Assembly (NCBI RefSeq): GCF_947242115.1
Contig: NC_074712.1
Coordinates: 42,370,838 to 42,434,837, forward strand
Source of the DNA: Biomphalaria glabrata
Lineage: Eukaryota > Mollusca > Gastropoda > Planorbidae
DNA length: 64,000 bases
Direction of reading: 5' to 3'
Positions 11,363-26,300 of this stretch are shown in pieces (position 1 is the stretch's first letter; every line of letters begins with the position of its first letter). The notes under the pieces were generated by a model. The model ran no database searches and had not been told where the DNA came from. It worked only from the letters and a program-made list of their open reading frames with translations. A program made the position numbers and the translations under genes.

Positions 11363-14300
11363 TTATTTTTTCTTGTCTCGTCTAAACTCTTTATTTTTCC
11401 TACTTGGAGATCTACTCGATAATAAAGACCTCTTCGCTTGTGTGCCCTTTTTACTACCAAATAAAGCGGCAAAAGAAGACACTTTCTTGGCCTCGATCTC
11501 TGGCGGCTCTGCTCTGATTATTTTCACAGACTTTCTAAAGGATTGTGTGTTTTGCTCTGACAAAAGGTTCATAATGACACCAATACTTCCTAAGATGTGC
11601 CTGTATTCTGTCATTTTGTTTTTATCCACTTCGCTGGGGTGAAAATGGCTAGCGACTCGACCTTTTGTAAATGATGTCTGCTCTAGTAAAGATAGCGCTT
11701 CTGCAGTTTTAGCTTGCCAAGGTGGTTTGTTATTTACCAATAATGAATGTCGTTGCATTTCTGTTTTGTTATCTGGTCTAACAATGTTCGCAAGTTCTTT
11801 TGGTTTTATTTTGTTTGCATCTACTTCAGCGGTATTTTTTGTGACAATGCAATGCGTTGTCTCGGGAGAATCAATGCGGTTTTGAAGTTTTGAAGTATTC
11901 ACGTGTCTGTCTTTTCTGGAAGAAAAATGGTTAGAGATTAAATCATGTTTTTGTACAGGCTGGACTTGGCTTATTTCTGACAAGTCTCTGTGTAGCTCTT
12001 CATTCAATGCTGGAAGAGAACAACAACTTCGTTGCATTGATCTACGTTTTGGGTGTAACGTCGGCTTTCCTTGCACTCTGGCTGCATTCATCATGTCCTC
12101 AAGTCTAAATGCTGCAGCCTTTTTCCGTTCAAATTTTCCGATTTGGGACCATTCTCGCGGAGTTCGAAACAAGGAATCGCTGTGACCTAAAGACGCCATT
12201 CCTTTTCGGTGTAGGTGCTGAGCAATATCTTTGTAGCCCAGTCTTCTAGCAAGAAGATATGCGGTTGATCCCAGATTGTCCTCGACATCTACAGAAACGC
12301 CAAAACGATTATGGAAAAGGGTTAATAGCTCTACTAAAGGAAGATTCCCCGTGAGAACTGCATGATGCAACGCTGTGTTGCCGTCTTTGTCTTTGTCCAT
12401 TAAGTTCATATCTCCACCAGCTTCTTCCAACAAGACTCGAACCTGCAAATGTAACCAATATGAATGTAAATAGTTACATTTGTGAATATTACGTAATAAT
12501 TATCACAAGAACACCAAAAGTCAATTAATTTTAACGGGTCAGTTGGTACCCTAACGATGTAACTCTGATTTAAAATGTTACCATTTTTAAATTAATGATG
12601 AAATATCTATGAAGAGACACTATAAATCATTTAGATCAATTTTACAAAAGTCACATTGATTTTAAAGCTATGCTATTTATGACACTCGACTTGATAGGGG
12701 CCTGTCGTTTCTTATCAGCTCTGGATTAACTCATTGACTGCTGTGTTTTGTTTTAAAAAAAATGCTACTTTTTTTAAAAAAATAAGAAAATGTTCCAAAC
12801 ATGGCTAAAACAAAAATTTATTGTTTAAGTACCAATGATGCTATAGTAACATATTTGGTATCAAAGTAAAGGTAAATGAATGGAGAATGTGAAAATGTAA
12901 ACATCTTTCTATTTAAATATAAGATACAAATTATAATCTAAATAATATGACACTCAGAAAAAAAAATGGATGCCAACTTTAGAACTTTTGAGACCTAAAT
13001 TTAGATTTTGTTCTTTGTATTACTGTTGAAACAGCATATTTAGACTATTTACAGCATTTTCAAAAAGAAATGTGATAAAACAGTCAATAAAAGATGATGA
13101 ATCATTGATTATATTATTATTTTTACCTTGTTTTTTAGTCAGAAAAAAAGTTAAAATTATTGCGCTTTTCATTACTACCAATAACAATAGATACCAGTAC
13201 TAAATCTATCAACCAAATGCACTCAAATATTATGTACATTTGAATCAATGGGATATAGATCTAGATTTGTCTTCTTTTTATTTGCATAGAACATCTTTCA
13301 TTCTAATACTAGACCAGTGCAAGACATAGGCTAGCGAGAGATCAAAGCCTAAATCTCTAACTAGATGAAGGACAATAAAAATCCTAATTCATTTTACCTA
13401 AGATTTAGACATCGAATAGATCATTATTACTGTTCCTTTGTGATATTTTCAAAAAGAAATGTGATAAAACAGTCAATAAAAGATGATGAATCATTGATTA
13501 TATTATTATTTTTACCTGGTTTTTTAGTCAGAAAAAAAGTGAAAATTATTGCGCTTTTCATTACTACCAATAACAATAGATACCAGTACTAAATCTATCA
13601 ACCAAATGCACTCAAATATTATGTACATTTGAATCAATGGGATATAGATCTAGATTTGTCTTCTTTTTATTTGCATAGAACATCTTTCATTCTAATACTA
13701 GACCAGTGCAAGACATAGGCTAGCGAGAGATCAAAGCCTAAATCTCTAACTAGATGAAGGACAATAAAAATCCTAATTCATTTTACCTAAGATTTAGACA
13801 TCGAATAGATCATTATTACTGTTCCTTTGTGATAAATTATGGATTTAGAATAGTTTTATATTTTACTTTTATTTAGTAGTAAACCTATTGGAGTGCAACT
13901 TGAACCAGTATAGTGATGGTGATGATTTTTACCAAAAAATAATACTAAAAAAAATTGCTAGAAAATATACCAAGAAAAGGCCCAGCATGGTGGATGAATA
14001 TTGGATTTAGATCTGCCATTTCTGTTGTTTTCATTTATCTAAGGGTTAGATCTATAGGAATCTACAAAGGTGTAAAGATAAAAGCATAGATCTAGTCAAC
14101 CTTGATCTACATTCAAGACCTAGCCCTAGTCTAAGGCTAAAGCCTAAGCGTATAAGGCAATACTAGATCTAGATCTAAATCTAAATGCTAATAATGTCCA
14201 AGTCTGCTTCATCCTATGCTAAATCTTGATCAAGATCTTCATTATTACAATTCATAGAAGTATAAATAAAACAATAATAAAGCTTCTTCAGTAGTAAACA

Positions 14301-17300
14301 TTGTGGGTGTGTCTTGGAAAAGCATAGCCATGATGTTGTAGATTTTTACAGATAAACAATACTAAAAAAAAAAGAAAATGGGGAAAAAATGCCCACAGTG
14401 GATGGTTATTTGATGTAGATCTACCATTTCCTTTCTTTTTATTTACCAGAAGCTTAGATCTAAAGATATATCTAGATCTAGAGTCCAAGTCTAGAGATAA
14501 AAGCTTAGATCTAGTCAATCTCGATCTACAGACTACACCTAGCCTACTGACAATAATAGATATAGATCTAAATACTAATAATATAGATATAAATACGCTA
14601 AATTTAGACCTACCTGAATCTAATCTATATATCTAGATCAAATTCTTCATTATTACTATTTATTTGTGATAAATTTTAGAATAATTATAAAGTCTCTTTG
14701 GTAGTCAACATTGTGGGTGTGTCTTGAACTAGCGTAGTCATGGCGACGTTTTTTTACATTGTAAAAAAAGTAATAAATAAATGTCTAAATAAAGCCAAAA
14801 GCTTCTAATTTCTATGTAAACAAAGGATGAAGAACTCTTTTATAAAGTAAAAATAGTTCCACTGTTGTTAGTTAAAAATTTTAATTTAAAAATGCAACGA
14901 AACAAAGGTAGGGTAAGAACGTTCCGTGCGTTTAGGGCAGACAGACCGTCTATGGGATAGACGCTCCGCACTCATTGAGTTAAAGATTGTTTTTAGGCCT
15001 ACTTTAAAATCCAACAATAAAAGTTTTATTGTAGTAGGCCTATACATTAGAAAGCAAATAACGTGATAAACATTCGACAAAATAGAAAAGATGAAATAGA
15101 CAACCGTGCGTGTTACTAAGTCGAATTGGTTCTAACACTTTAAACAACTTAGTCTCAGCTTGTTAAAAAACTACTTAGTCTAAGCATGGAACTATACTAA
15201 TGGAACACCAGCTTCGAGTTTTTTACAAAGACAAAGAGAGTCGAAGTGCCGTCGCGCATCTTTTTTCGCGCACCATACCAATTTGAAAAATCGATGAGGA
15301 TGCCAAAGAAGAAATTTACTCCGAGAGCCACTTGGATTGACCTTCATTGAGAGTAAAACTTCCCCACACTATATTTTATTAGATCTGTAAAAACTTTATC
15401 CATTTTCTGACTATCTGATAAAATAGATACAATTTCCCTGAATAATGGATCGTCACAAAAGATTTTTTTTTAAGGCCACTTCATTAAAATAGGTGTTTCC
15501 AGTACTTCCTCATTTGGGTATTTTACACAAAATCTGGATTTTTTTTATGTACATGTCATTTTTATCATTTGTCCCGCGCAACCAAACCATCCACTTTTCC
15601 CGGTCACCAATGTTCTTAACAAGATATCAAGAGAGAGAGGCTGGTCCATTATTTGCGTAGTCCAGCCAGCTTTTTTTTTGACAACCTTTTTTCGTTCTCT
15701 CTCATGAAGGATATGTTTTGAAAATTAGTCTTACAAAATACAATTCCAAACCAACTCATGCAGTTATCGTCTTTTCACAGTATTGAGGAGTCATCCTTTT
15801 TGCTAGCCAGAGTGTTAATTGGCAAAAGTGAAAAATTCATTTTCTTTAATTTTTTAAAGTAAATATTCATAACTATATCTTTTATATAATAATATATTTT
15901 TTAAATAATAATCTTTTATATAGACATGCTTTAATAGATCTAATAAATGATTAACTCGGACCTACCAATAAGGGTATATAAATACTTAAATCTGGGTATT
16001 TAAAATTTCGAATGCGAATTTTTAAAAAACCGAACTTATATTGATCTAGATCTCTTGTATAATCTAGAATAATATAGATCTACAACACCTAGGCCTAGAC
16101 TAAAGTTAAAGACTAAAGTCTAGATTTATTTAACGTTTAAAAAAAAAAATCAATAGATCTAATATAGACAGTCATGAGATCCACTCTATTTTATCTAGAT
16201 CTAGATCTAGACCATACATGAGATCAATAATTGTCAGTATGAATATTTAATTATTTATAGAATAATATAGATCTAGTCACAATCTAGTCAAATCTAGTCA
16301 CTCTAGTCTAGAGTCTAGATCTATCGATCATCTATGATCTAGTCTGTCTATAGCTATACTTACTATTATACACTTTTACAGTATATGAGTATACTCATAC
16401 GAGTCATACTGGCTATACTATAGTATAGACACTATAGTTAGTATAGTTAATACTTTTTAATAGTAGATCTATAATCTATCAATTCTATCTAAATTATTCT
16501 AAATCTAGACTTCACTTTCACATCACATTCAGTCATTCACACGATTATTGATACAGACAGTGAATGAAACGAATGCAGTGGTTATACTGATTATACTTAA
16601 AGTGACGATACTACTTATAGATCTACCAGTTGATAAACATCATCATCATCATAGTTCATAGATAATAATCTACATCTATAATCATAGTGCCCTTTATTTA
16701 GTCAATATAGTCAAGTCAAGGTAGTGGAACGTAAACTCGAAGGTTTAATACAATATGGTATGAGTCTATGAGTTAGTATAAGATCTAATTATTTTGTTGT
16801 TACTTTGTATGTGACAGTATGTCAATGTCTCAATTAAAATAATTAATATCACCAGCCATATCATTTTAAATATTTAAAAAGTAGACATAGATTTTTATTA
16901 TATTATAAATAGATAGATTAGATGTACATATAATTTTACAAACTTTAGAAATGATAGAGTTTATTTTTTATTGATAAGCCTTCTAGACTAGATCTAGCAT
17001 CTCTAGCTAGACTCTAACAACATGTAGATTGTAGATCTTTGAATTGGATCGATATTCTCCTTCCTAAATTGTCTCTAAAGTCTATAGCTGATTTGAGAGG
17101 CCCAACGAGGCAAGACGAGTCTATTAGCACTCTGTCTCTTGATCTATCTAGTAGGCCTACTAAGCTAGTGCATTAGCCATAGTGACCCATAGTGTAGTCA
17201 AATCTTGACAACTAGTTGAACTAGTCTTCTAGATCTAAGCTTCTAGAATAATTAGATCTAGATCCAGTTTAGATTTAGAGTATACAAGTTTTTACTACCT

Positions 17301-20300
17301 AAAATACTAAATCTACTGATCTAAATTCTAGATATATAGATCCAGTTCAGATTATGATATAAAAATATTCCACTAGCTAAAATTCTAAATCTACTGATCT
17401 ATACTTAATATGTTAGATATTATATGACATCTATCTACAAAAATTTTTATTAAGATATAATTATAGATTCTAGACTAGTTATATATGTACATAAAATATA
17501 TAAATAAAAGATAAAATTTATGCAGGCCTAGGTCCCATAAATTTATAATTGATCCAGATCTATCAGTAAAAGTTACCTTCGATTGGCAGTTTTACCCAAT
17601 CTAATCTATACAAGACAATTTATAATCCATGCCTTGCCTACACCCCATATTCCATGCCATACCCAGACCCATGAGTTCATGAAATAATAAATGATGTGGT
17701 GTCAAGTTGGATCTATCCCCTGAAATTCAGTACTTTAATATAAAACTCACATATCTAGTTAATTATTTGCTGACACTCTGATAAACTTGGACTTGTGTGA
17801 TACATATATGTTTCTTATCAGATTTAATTAATGAAGTTTTGGTGCATTTTAACCAGTAATAAGGCTACAAAAGTAGCATCAGGTGTATTCTAACCATTGG
17901 TATTTTTCCTGGCAACATTTCTATTCTAGTCTGACTCTGTGATAAATTATAAATAAAAAAAAAATGTTTGTAATGTTTCAGTTATTAACAAGTAGAACCA
18001 TGGCAACCAGTTCTGATGATGTACCAGAATGGCTCAAGGATCATACTTATACTATTTCTACTCTCTGGGCATCCATTCAATATTTAATGTAAGTACTACT
18101 ATACAATTTTTATTTTAGTTATCTAATAGATGTTTTATGAATTGTGTGATTTTCATGGTCAAGCAACATCCAAATATCTGGGATGGAATTTAACATTTTT
18201 CTCTAACTTTTTTATTTTTTTATTTATAACACTCTTAAGCACATTCATCTTTCATGAATGCCTAATATACCTTGGCTGTTGTGCAGGCCATTCCTTTACA
18301 ATAAACTGTTAGATGAAATTAGGCAAAATTGTCTGATAATTTGTATGTTTGATACAACGTTTTCAATTTAATAATATTATTTTTTAATTGTAATGTTTTC
18401 AAAAGAAATTAACCAATATGCCTAATTGTATAATTACAGTTATGTTTGGAAATGCAAGAAAAAGGCATGCATTCCTGAAAAGTCAATGATTGGTTGCACC
18501 TCTTAAAGGTAAGGTACTGCAATTTTTCCCATGTACTTTTCTCATAAGCTGAAGTACTTGTATTTTTGAAAAAACTAGTTTTCCATGAAAATGTAAATCA
18601 TAATATATGTTATAGTTGCTTTTAGATTAGTTCAATGTGCATAAAATTAACTGAACATCTGCCTTCACCTATAGTAATAATTCATAACTATTAAGGTCAG
18701 GGCCATGTCTACACATTAACGCAGTAGCTCCTTTTAGGTACAGACTATTTTTAGAATGGCAAAATTATATAACTATAATTAATAACATATATACGTTTAG
18801 CATGGTCAACACATATGTCACACATATTTTTTAATTTTTTTTTAAATCCTTTTATTTATTTTTATAACTAGATAACTTTCTGTTATGAGAAAAGATGAGA
18901 TTCTTGGACTCCTGCATAGCACCACCAGAAAGGAAAATCCCATCATGTTGCAAAATAAAAGTCTTGGACCAATTTTAATTTAAGATATATCTATTATACT
19001 GTAAGCTGTATACATATTTATGTATATCCTGTCATTCAGCCAACAGGTTTGGATTTAGTATTTCTTTAAATCTGTTTGATATTGTACTTGAAAACTATTA
19101 ATCTGAGCCCCATTAAAACAAGAGGGAGTGCAGTGGATGAGTGGTAAGGGAAATTTTACTTTTTTTAAATTAAAATAAGAATCTAACAAAAGTAAACATA
19201 TAAAATATGGTGCATTCTCCTTAAAACTAAAAACTGGTGCAAAGGTTTAAAATGTTGGCAAAAAAAAAAGCAACATCAATTAAATATTCTTAATTCCCTT
19301 TGCAAAACTTACTGAGAAGAACATGCATGTTGTTCCCTCATAAGTTTCTTGACAGAGGAAATCTTGTTTATATTAGATTTGAATTAAGCAAATTAAGAAA
19401 AAAATTATAATCATTATTTCAAATGGTTGTATCTAAACCTTATGAATTATTTTTCAGTTATAAGTATATTGAAATGAATGGATAATCATGAAATTGTTAA
19501 ATAATTGATGCTATCATTCCATTGACTAAAGAACCATAATTTTTTTTTTAAATTAATTTCAAAATTAATTAATTAATTAATTTTCAAGCAGAGTTCACGT
19601 AGATCTTGAGTGAAATTTTTCTTTTTTTGACTAATGCTTCAATTTTATTGTATCATTAGTTTTTTATTTTTATTACCCAGAATATTTTAAAATGAGTATA
19701 CTATTTTCATGTAATAATGTAACTTGGTATTCACACATCGAAATATGCTATAATCTTTAGGCCATATAGATTTGTATAAATATAAATTAACTTGCCTAAA
19801 TACATTGTAAATGTATATTGTTTGGATAAGAATAAAGTTTTTCTGTAGACAATTATTGTTCAAGATTTGTTGATGCTCCTGCTTAATAAATTATATACAC
19901 AGGTCATTAGTTTTAACACACTATTGACACAAGAAAAACTGGTCGCCCCCACTTCCATTACATAGATGTAATAAAACGTGACCTCAAATCAGTGAACATC
20001 AATACTGACAATTGGGAAGACATAGCTTTAGACCGCAACAGATGGAGAGACAGTGACCAAGAAAGCTATGGACAGTGAAAGTACATAGGTCTCAGCTCAG
20101 GAAGAAAAACATACAATCCGAAAAACGGCCAGCTCCTCTACCACCGAAGCAAAAACCACCTTAACCTGTGCTATCTGTGGACGGGAGTGTCTCTCCAAAA
20201 TAGGGCTCCACAGCCACATGAGGAAGTGTGCTCTGAGATGAAACCTTAGTCTTTCTATTTCTACGATTGAAGGAGGCCAATGATGATGATACAGGTCATT

Positions 20301-23300
20301 AGTTTTAACACGTCTGATAATAAATGACAGTACAAGTTATTGAATGAAAATTTGTCATTATTTCAGGTGCTTTAGGCCTACATCAATGTGAGGTACCAGT
20401 ACTTTGATTGTGTCATATAACAATTTAAAGCAACATTTTGAAATGAATAGTGTGTAGAATTGACAGTAAATACATTTAAGTGATGGGCTGTGATCTGCAT
20501 GAATTGAATTTGTGTTTTTGATCTTTACTTCAAGTAAATGTTAATGAACAATTAATTTTTAATGAATAAATAATTTAAAAATAAATACAAAGAAACCATA
20601 AACATCTACTTTATTTTAATAATTTTTTTTTCATCAGAACAGAATTTCCGACTTTGCATTCTTAAAATAAAATATAATTTATTTAGAGTAGAGTCAGAAC
20701 ACAAAATCATAGTTTTGAAATTAAGTAAATTAAGCTAAGCTGTGATCTCTTATAAACATTTGTATATAGACTACATACAATTTAATTATTATTTTTCATC
20801 AAATTGCAGGAACCAGTACATGTACTTATGCATATTTGACAATAAAAAACCTTAGTCAATGAAATAGTAATACTAGTAAATGAGATAAAAGTAAACTAAA
20901 TATCATCAATGCTATTGAAGCCACACTTGTTTCTTTTTATCTTGTTTGGTGGACTGCAATTAAAGTTGCTATTAATTTTACTGATTGTCTTAGCTGAAAT
21001 GCCAGTGTCGTCTCTTTGAATCCTAAGCTTATTTTCTTGGTTACTGGAAGTCCAGATGTTTGGAGTTTCATTTTAAACACCTATATATATTCCGAAATGG
21101 CCTTCCGATAGGCAAAACCTATTTGCCTAACATGTCGTATGCACATAAAGAGGTACCACAGAAATGCTTTAAAGACAAGCTTAGGCGCCAACTTGCTTTA
21201 AGTGACATAGAATAAGAGAGCACCTGGTTGCATACAGCTTCAGAGCGAGACAGCTGGAGGTCACTTACAAAGGTGTGGTATACACCAATGAAAATTAATT
21301 GCCGAGGGTAGACGGCAAAAAGAAAAAAAAAACTGATTCTACCACAGGATGACAATGGTTATGCCTGTGCTCAGTGTGGCATAATATGTAGGTCACAGCT
21401 GGGGCTGAGTAGCCACTGGAAACATAGCATTCCTCATAAGTCTTCGGAATCAAAGACAAGCCTATCATTTTTGTAGAATAGTTTGTAGCTTCTGTAAATG
21501 CATGAAATGCCGTCACAAATGACACAAGTCCTCTGTGAGTTTGATGGATTATAAACATCTTACTTCTTTGCCTTATATTAAATGGTCCTTCTGTCTGTTC
21601 CACTAGGTTTATCTAAATATCATTGATATATCGTAACATGTCATCAAAATAAAAACTAGAATCTCTGCAACTGGTTTACAAGTCAGAAGTCATCAATAAC
21701 ACTTGCCATTTAAAAAAAAAAAACAATTTAGATTACTGATTAGTCAAATTAGTGACTGATTATTCGATTCATTTTAGGCCTATAATTTTTTTATGTGAAT
21801 ATATAATGATCCTTTACACTTTGTGACTTTACTAGTAGATCTATACTTTGGAGTAGACTTGTTTGTTGAGCTAAAGTCGGAAGTACACATTGAATTTTAC
21901 TGTGATCTAGTAATCATCTAGTCAAATGACCCAAATGTAGTGATCTACTAGTACTAGATGTAGATGAGTCTAGCGACTCTAGTAGTAGAGAGCGTAGGCC
22001 TATCTGTCATATCGTGATCAGTAGGTGGCTGAAGTTTTATAAATCTATTCCATGACAAAAACCCTGGCTAGATTTAGATCTACTGGTCTAGACATCTAGA
22101 ATCTAGATCTAACTAGAATTAAACTAGAAAACTGAATTAGAGAAGTAGCTTTCTGGATCTAGAACTAGAATCTATATATTACTAATATTAGATCTAGTTG
22201 CGTCAAACGCTTAATTTTTGGTTGTTGTTTTTAATAAATGCACATAAAATACATTGTATTTTGGCGATAAAAATACCCAGTAGGTAGTCAAGTAATTCTA
22301 ATAATTAATTAATGAAAGACTCTATCAGTATTTGTTTTAGATCTATCAGATTCATATGACTTATTATTTATACTTATTTTATATCATTCGTCCAAGAAAA
22401 TCTAGCTCTAGATCTATTTCATTTTAGATTAGGCTATAGTTGTTTTGTTGGTTTTTTTTTTTTTTTTTTTTTTGTCATTTTATTTAGGCTACCAAGATTA
22501 ACTTTTTCTTTGTTTCTCACGAGACGTGTATGCCTATAGCCTAGTCCTTTCGATAATAAAAAAAAAAAAAAAACGATTAGAAATGCGTAGCTTGGAGTGT
22601 CAAAACTGTATTAGGCCTCCTATTTTTATTTCGTGCAATTTAGTAGGTATATCGTAACAAATACGCATTTGGCGGAACGGTAGACAGGTCTTCATCCAGA
22701 TTTAGTGTAAATAAACCAAACACAGAAACACTGAAAGATTGTATTTTCGGAATTTAGATTCTATTTTTTGGAAAATAAGTGGCATTTTATAGGGTGATCG
22801 AAAAAAAACAACACTTTTGTGACGATCTCTTATTCAGGGAAATTGTATCTATTTTATCAGATAGTCAGAAAATGGATAAAGTTTTTACAGATCTAATAAA
22901 ATATAGTGTGGGGAAGTTTTACTCTCAATGAAGGTCAATCCAAGTGGCTCTCGGAGTAAATTTCTTCTTTGGCATCCTCATCGATTTTTCAAAATGGTAT
23001 GGTGCGCGAAAAAGATGCGCGACGGCACTTCGACTCTCTTTGTCTTTGTAAAAAACTCGAAGCTGGTGTTCCATTAGTATAGTTCCATGGTCTAAGCTTG
23101 TTTAGGGATTCTCAGTGACGTTAAATTGATAGTATTCAATCATGGATTTTTTAAAACAAAGTACGCTTGTTGTTGATATGGTGCGCAAAGGTGCAAGCGT
23201 TCAATATAATAAAGTATCATTCTCCGCCATGACACTAATGGTTGTTGTTTGTTTTTTGCTGACTGTGAACCTAGATCTTAATTAACATGGTGGCAGCGGT

Positions 23301-26300
23301 GTATTAATGATCAGAAGTAATCATTAATCAGTAGGCCTATATAAAGGTTTATTGTTTGCAATAATAAATGGGCAACAATTCAAGGCTACGCCGTGCAATG
23401 GCAGCTAGAAATTTCCTTCCTGTACCCGAGCCGCTCGAGGTAGAGGGAAACATGGCCGCTATTTGGCAAAAGTTTCACCGGAGCTGCCCGGGTTAGCCAC
23501 TAAATTGTCGGAAGAATCAGAGGAGGTCAGAAAGGCCACCTTTCTAACAATTATAGGGACAAAAGCGATGGACATATATGAAGGTCTTGAAATTGAGAAG
23601 GGAAAAGAATGAAAGATGGAAGAAATAGTGAACAAATTTGAAAGTTTTTGCATTGGAAAAACAAATGAAACTTATGAGCGCTATGTTTTCAATACTCGTG
23701 AACAGCAAGAAGGCGAGGACATTAAAAAGTACATAACAAATCTGAGAAGACTAGCACAATAGTGTAGTTTTGAACGCCTGGAAGATAGCTTGATTACCTC
23801 AAAATGAAATTGTTACAAGATAGTAGTCTCACATTGGAAAGGTGCAGAGATATTTGCAGAGCATACGAGATAGTGGAGCTGATGTAAACACCATCCAGGA
23901 AAAATACGTAAATAAGAATCAGATAGAAAAGGCAACGCAAAGATTACTAATGTGGAATAAGACTGAAATGAGACCCATAGGGAAAGCCACTCTAACGACG
24001 AGAAATAAGAAAACAAACGAAACATTTGAGGTGGAATATATAGTTGTATCAAATAATCTAGCATGCCTTCTAGGTCATGAAACTTTAACAAGAATGAAGT
24101 TAATCAAAGTCAATAAAGATAGGTTCATAGCATCATTAGTGAATAACCAAGAAGAAGACTGTAATCCAAAGTTTACTGATGATTTGGGTGACTTAGGAGA
24201 AGTGTCTTTAAAGATTGATAGCAGCATTAAGCCCAAGGTTCTGCCGTGTAGAAAGATCCCTATTGCTTTACAAGAAAGAGTTAAGGAGGAGTTAAAGACC
24301 CTAGTGCAGAGAGGAATCATAGAACCAGTGATAGAGCCTACAGAGTGGGTGAGTCAGATGGCAATTGTGGAAAAAGCTAATGGAAAAATTAGGATCTGCA
24401 TAGATCCACAAGCCCTGAATAAAGTTTTACTAAGGGAATTCTATAATCTTGCTACTTTAGATGACATATTGGCAGATTTGAACGATGCCAAAATATTCAG
24501 CAAATTGGATGTGCAAGAAGCTTTCTGGCATGTCAGACTAGACACAGCGTCATCTAATTTGACAGCAATGATAACCCCTTTTGGTAGATACAAATGGAAA
24601 CGATTACATTTTGGTCTGAAAGTGAGTTCAGAATTTTTTCAGAGAAGATTAAATTTAGCACTAGAAGGACTGAAAGGCTGTTTCAATTACGTTGATGATA
24701 TTATAGTGGTAGGAAGAGGAAGAACGAAAGTAGAGGCACTCAGAAATCATGATATTAACCTAAGAGAGCTGATGAAGAGATGTCAAGAAAAGAAGATTAA
24801 ACTGAACCACGAAAACTCTGTTTTTAGAACAGATGAGATTAATTTTTTGGGTCATATTATTACAGAAGCAGGAATAAAATCAGACCCGAACAAAGTACCT
24901 GCCATTTTGAGTTTGAATGCTCTAAAAGATATTTCATCGGTCCGAAGATTCTATGACATGGTTCAATATCTTGCAAGATTTGTTCCAGACTTGTCGACAG
25001 ATTTACAGCCCATAACAGAGTTGATCAGAAAGAACACACCATTTGTTTGGTCTGATCAATGCACACGAGCTTTCAACAAAATAAAACAGAAAATATCGAC
25101 TCATGGCACATTGATATATTTTGACCCTAACAAAGAGCTTACATTACAAGCAGATAGCAGCCAAAATGGGTTGGGAGCAGCGTTATTACAAGATGGCAGT
25201 CCAATAGCATATGCTTCTAGATCATTAACTGATACTCAGAAAAGATGGGCACAGATTGAAAAAGAATTGTTAGCAGTGGTTGTTGGTTTGGAACGTTTTG
25301 ACCAGTATACGTATGGCAGGACAGTTATAGTTCAGAATGACCATAAACCACTGAAAAACATCCTTAAAAAACCACTCAGTTCTGCTCCGAGAAGGCTACA
25401 AAGTCTAATGATGCGTTTTTATCGTTACGACATCCAGTTTCAATATGTCAAAGGCAAAAATTTGTTCATAGCTGATACTTTGAGTAGAGACCCATCAGAG
25501 GAAAAGAGTGATATCCCTGATGTTTGTGTCAATACAGTCGGACTGGCAATACCAGATGCAGTGCTGGAGAAAGTCAGAATTGAGACAGAGAAAGATAGAA
25601 CAATGCAAACACTTATTCAGTATATCCTAAATGGATGGCCAGACAAACATAATAGTTTACCTGAACTCAAACAATATTTTCACTAAGAGACATGTTAACA
25701 TACGAAGACGGACTCTTTTTGAAAGGAGAACAATTAATCATACCGATATCACTTCGCAAGGAAATAGAAGAAAAACTCCACGCAGCACATCTGGGAGTAG
25801 ACTCAATGAAAAGAAGAGCAAAAGGAACAGTTTTCTGGCCTGGATTATCAGCTCGAATAAAGGAAATAGCCAACTCATGTTATATTTGTCAGAAAAATAA
25901 ACCAGCAAATCAGAGAGAAGAATTAATACAGCACGAAATAGGTTCTAATCCGTGGGACAAGATTGGAATTTATTTATTCCAAATGTGTGACCAACAATAT
26001 CTAGTTATAGTGGACTATTATTCAAATTTCATAGAGGTAGAAAACATGCAGTTGAAAACAACACACGCAATTATAAAGAAACTGAAAGTTTTATTTGCAA
26101 GATATGGGGTGCCCAAAGTCTGTATATCTGATAGCGGACCTCAGTTCACATCGGAATATTTTTCCAAATTTATGATGGAATGGGGAGTGACTCATTTGAA
26201 ATCTTCTCCAGGACACAATCAATCCAATGGAAAGGCTGAGTCAGCAGTTAAAATTTTGAAGAACATAATGAATAAATCTAGAGAATCAAAGTCAGATGCT

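Noticed and set aside
15175-23092. Terminal inverted repeats of a large virus-like or Polinton-type element
   Set aside because: No capsid, polymerase or integrase remains between the arms and no target duplication was found at their outer edges.
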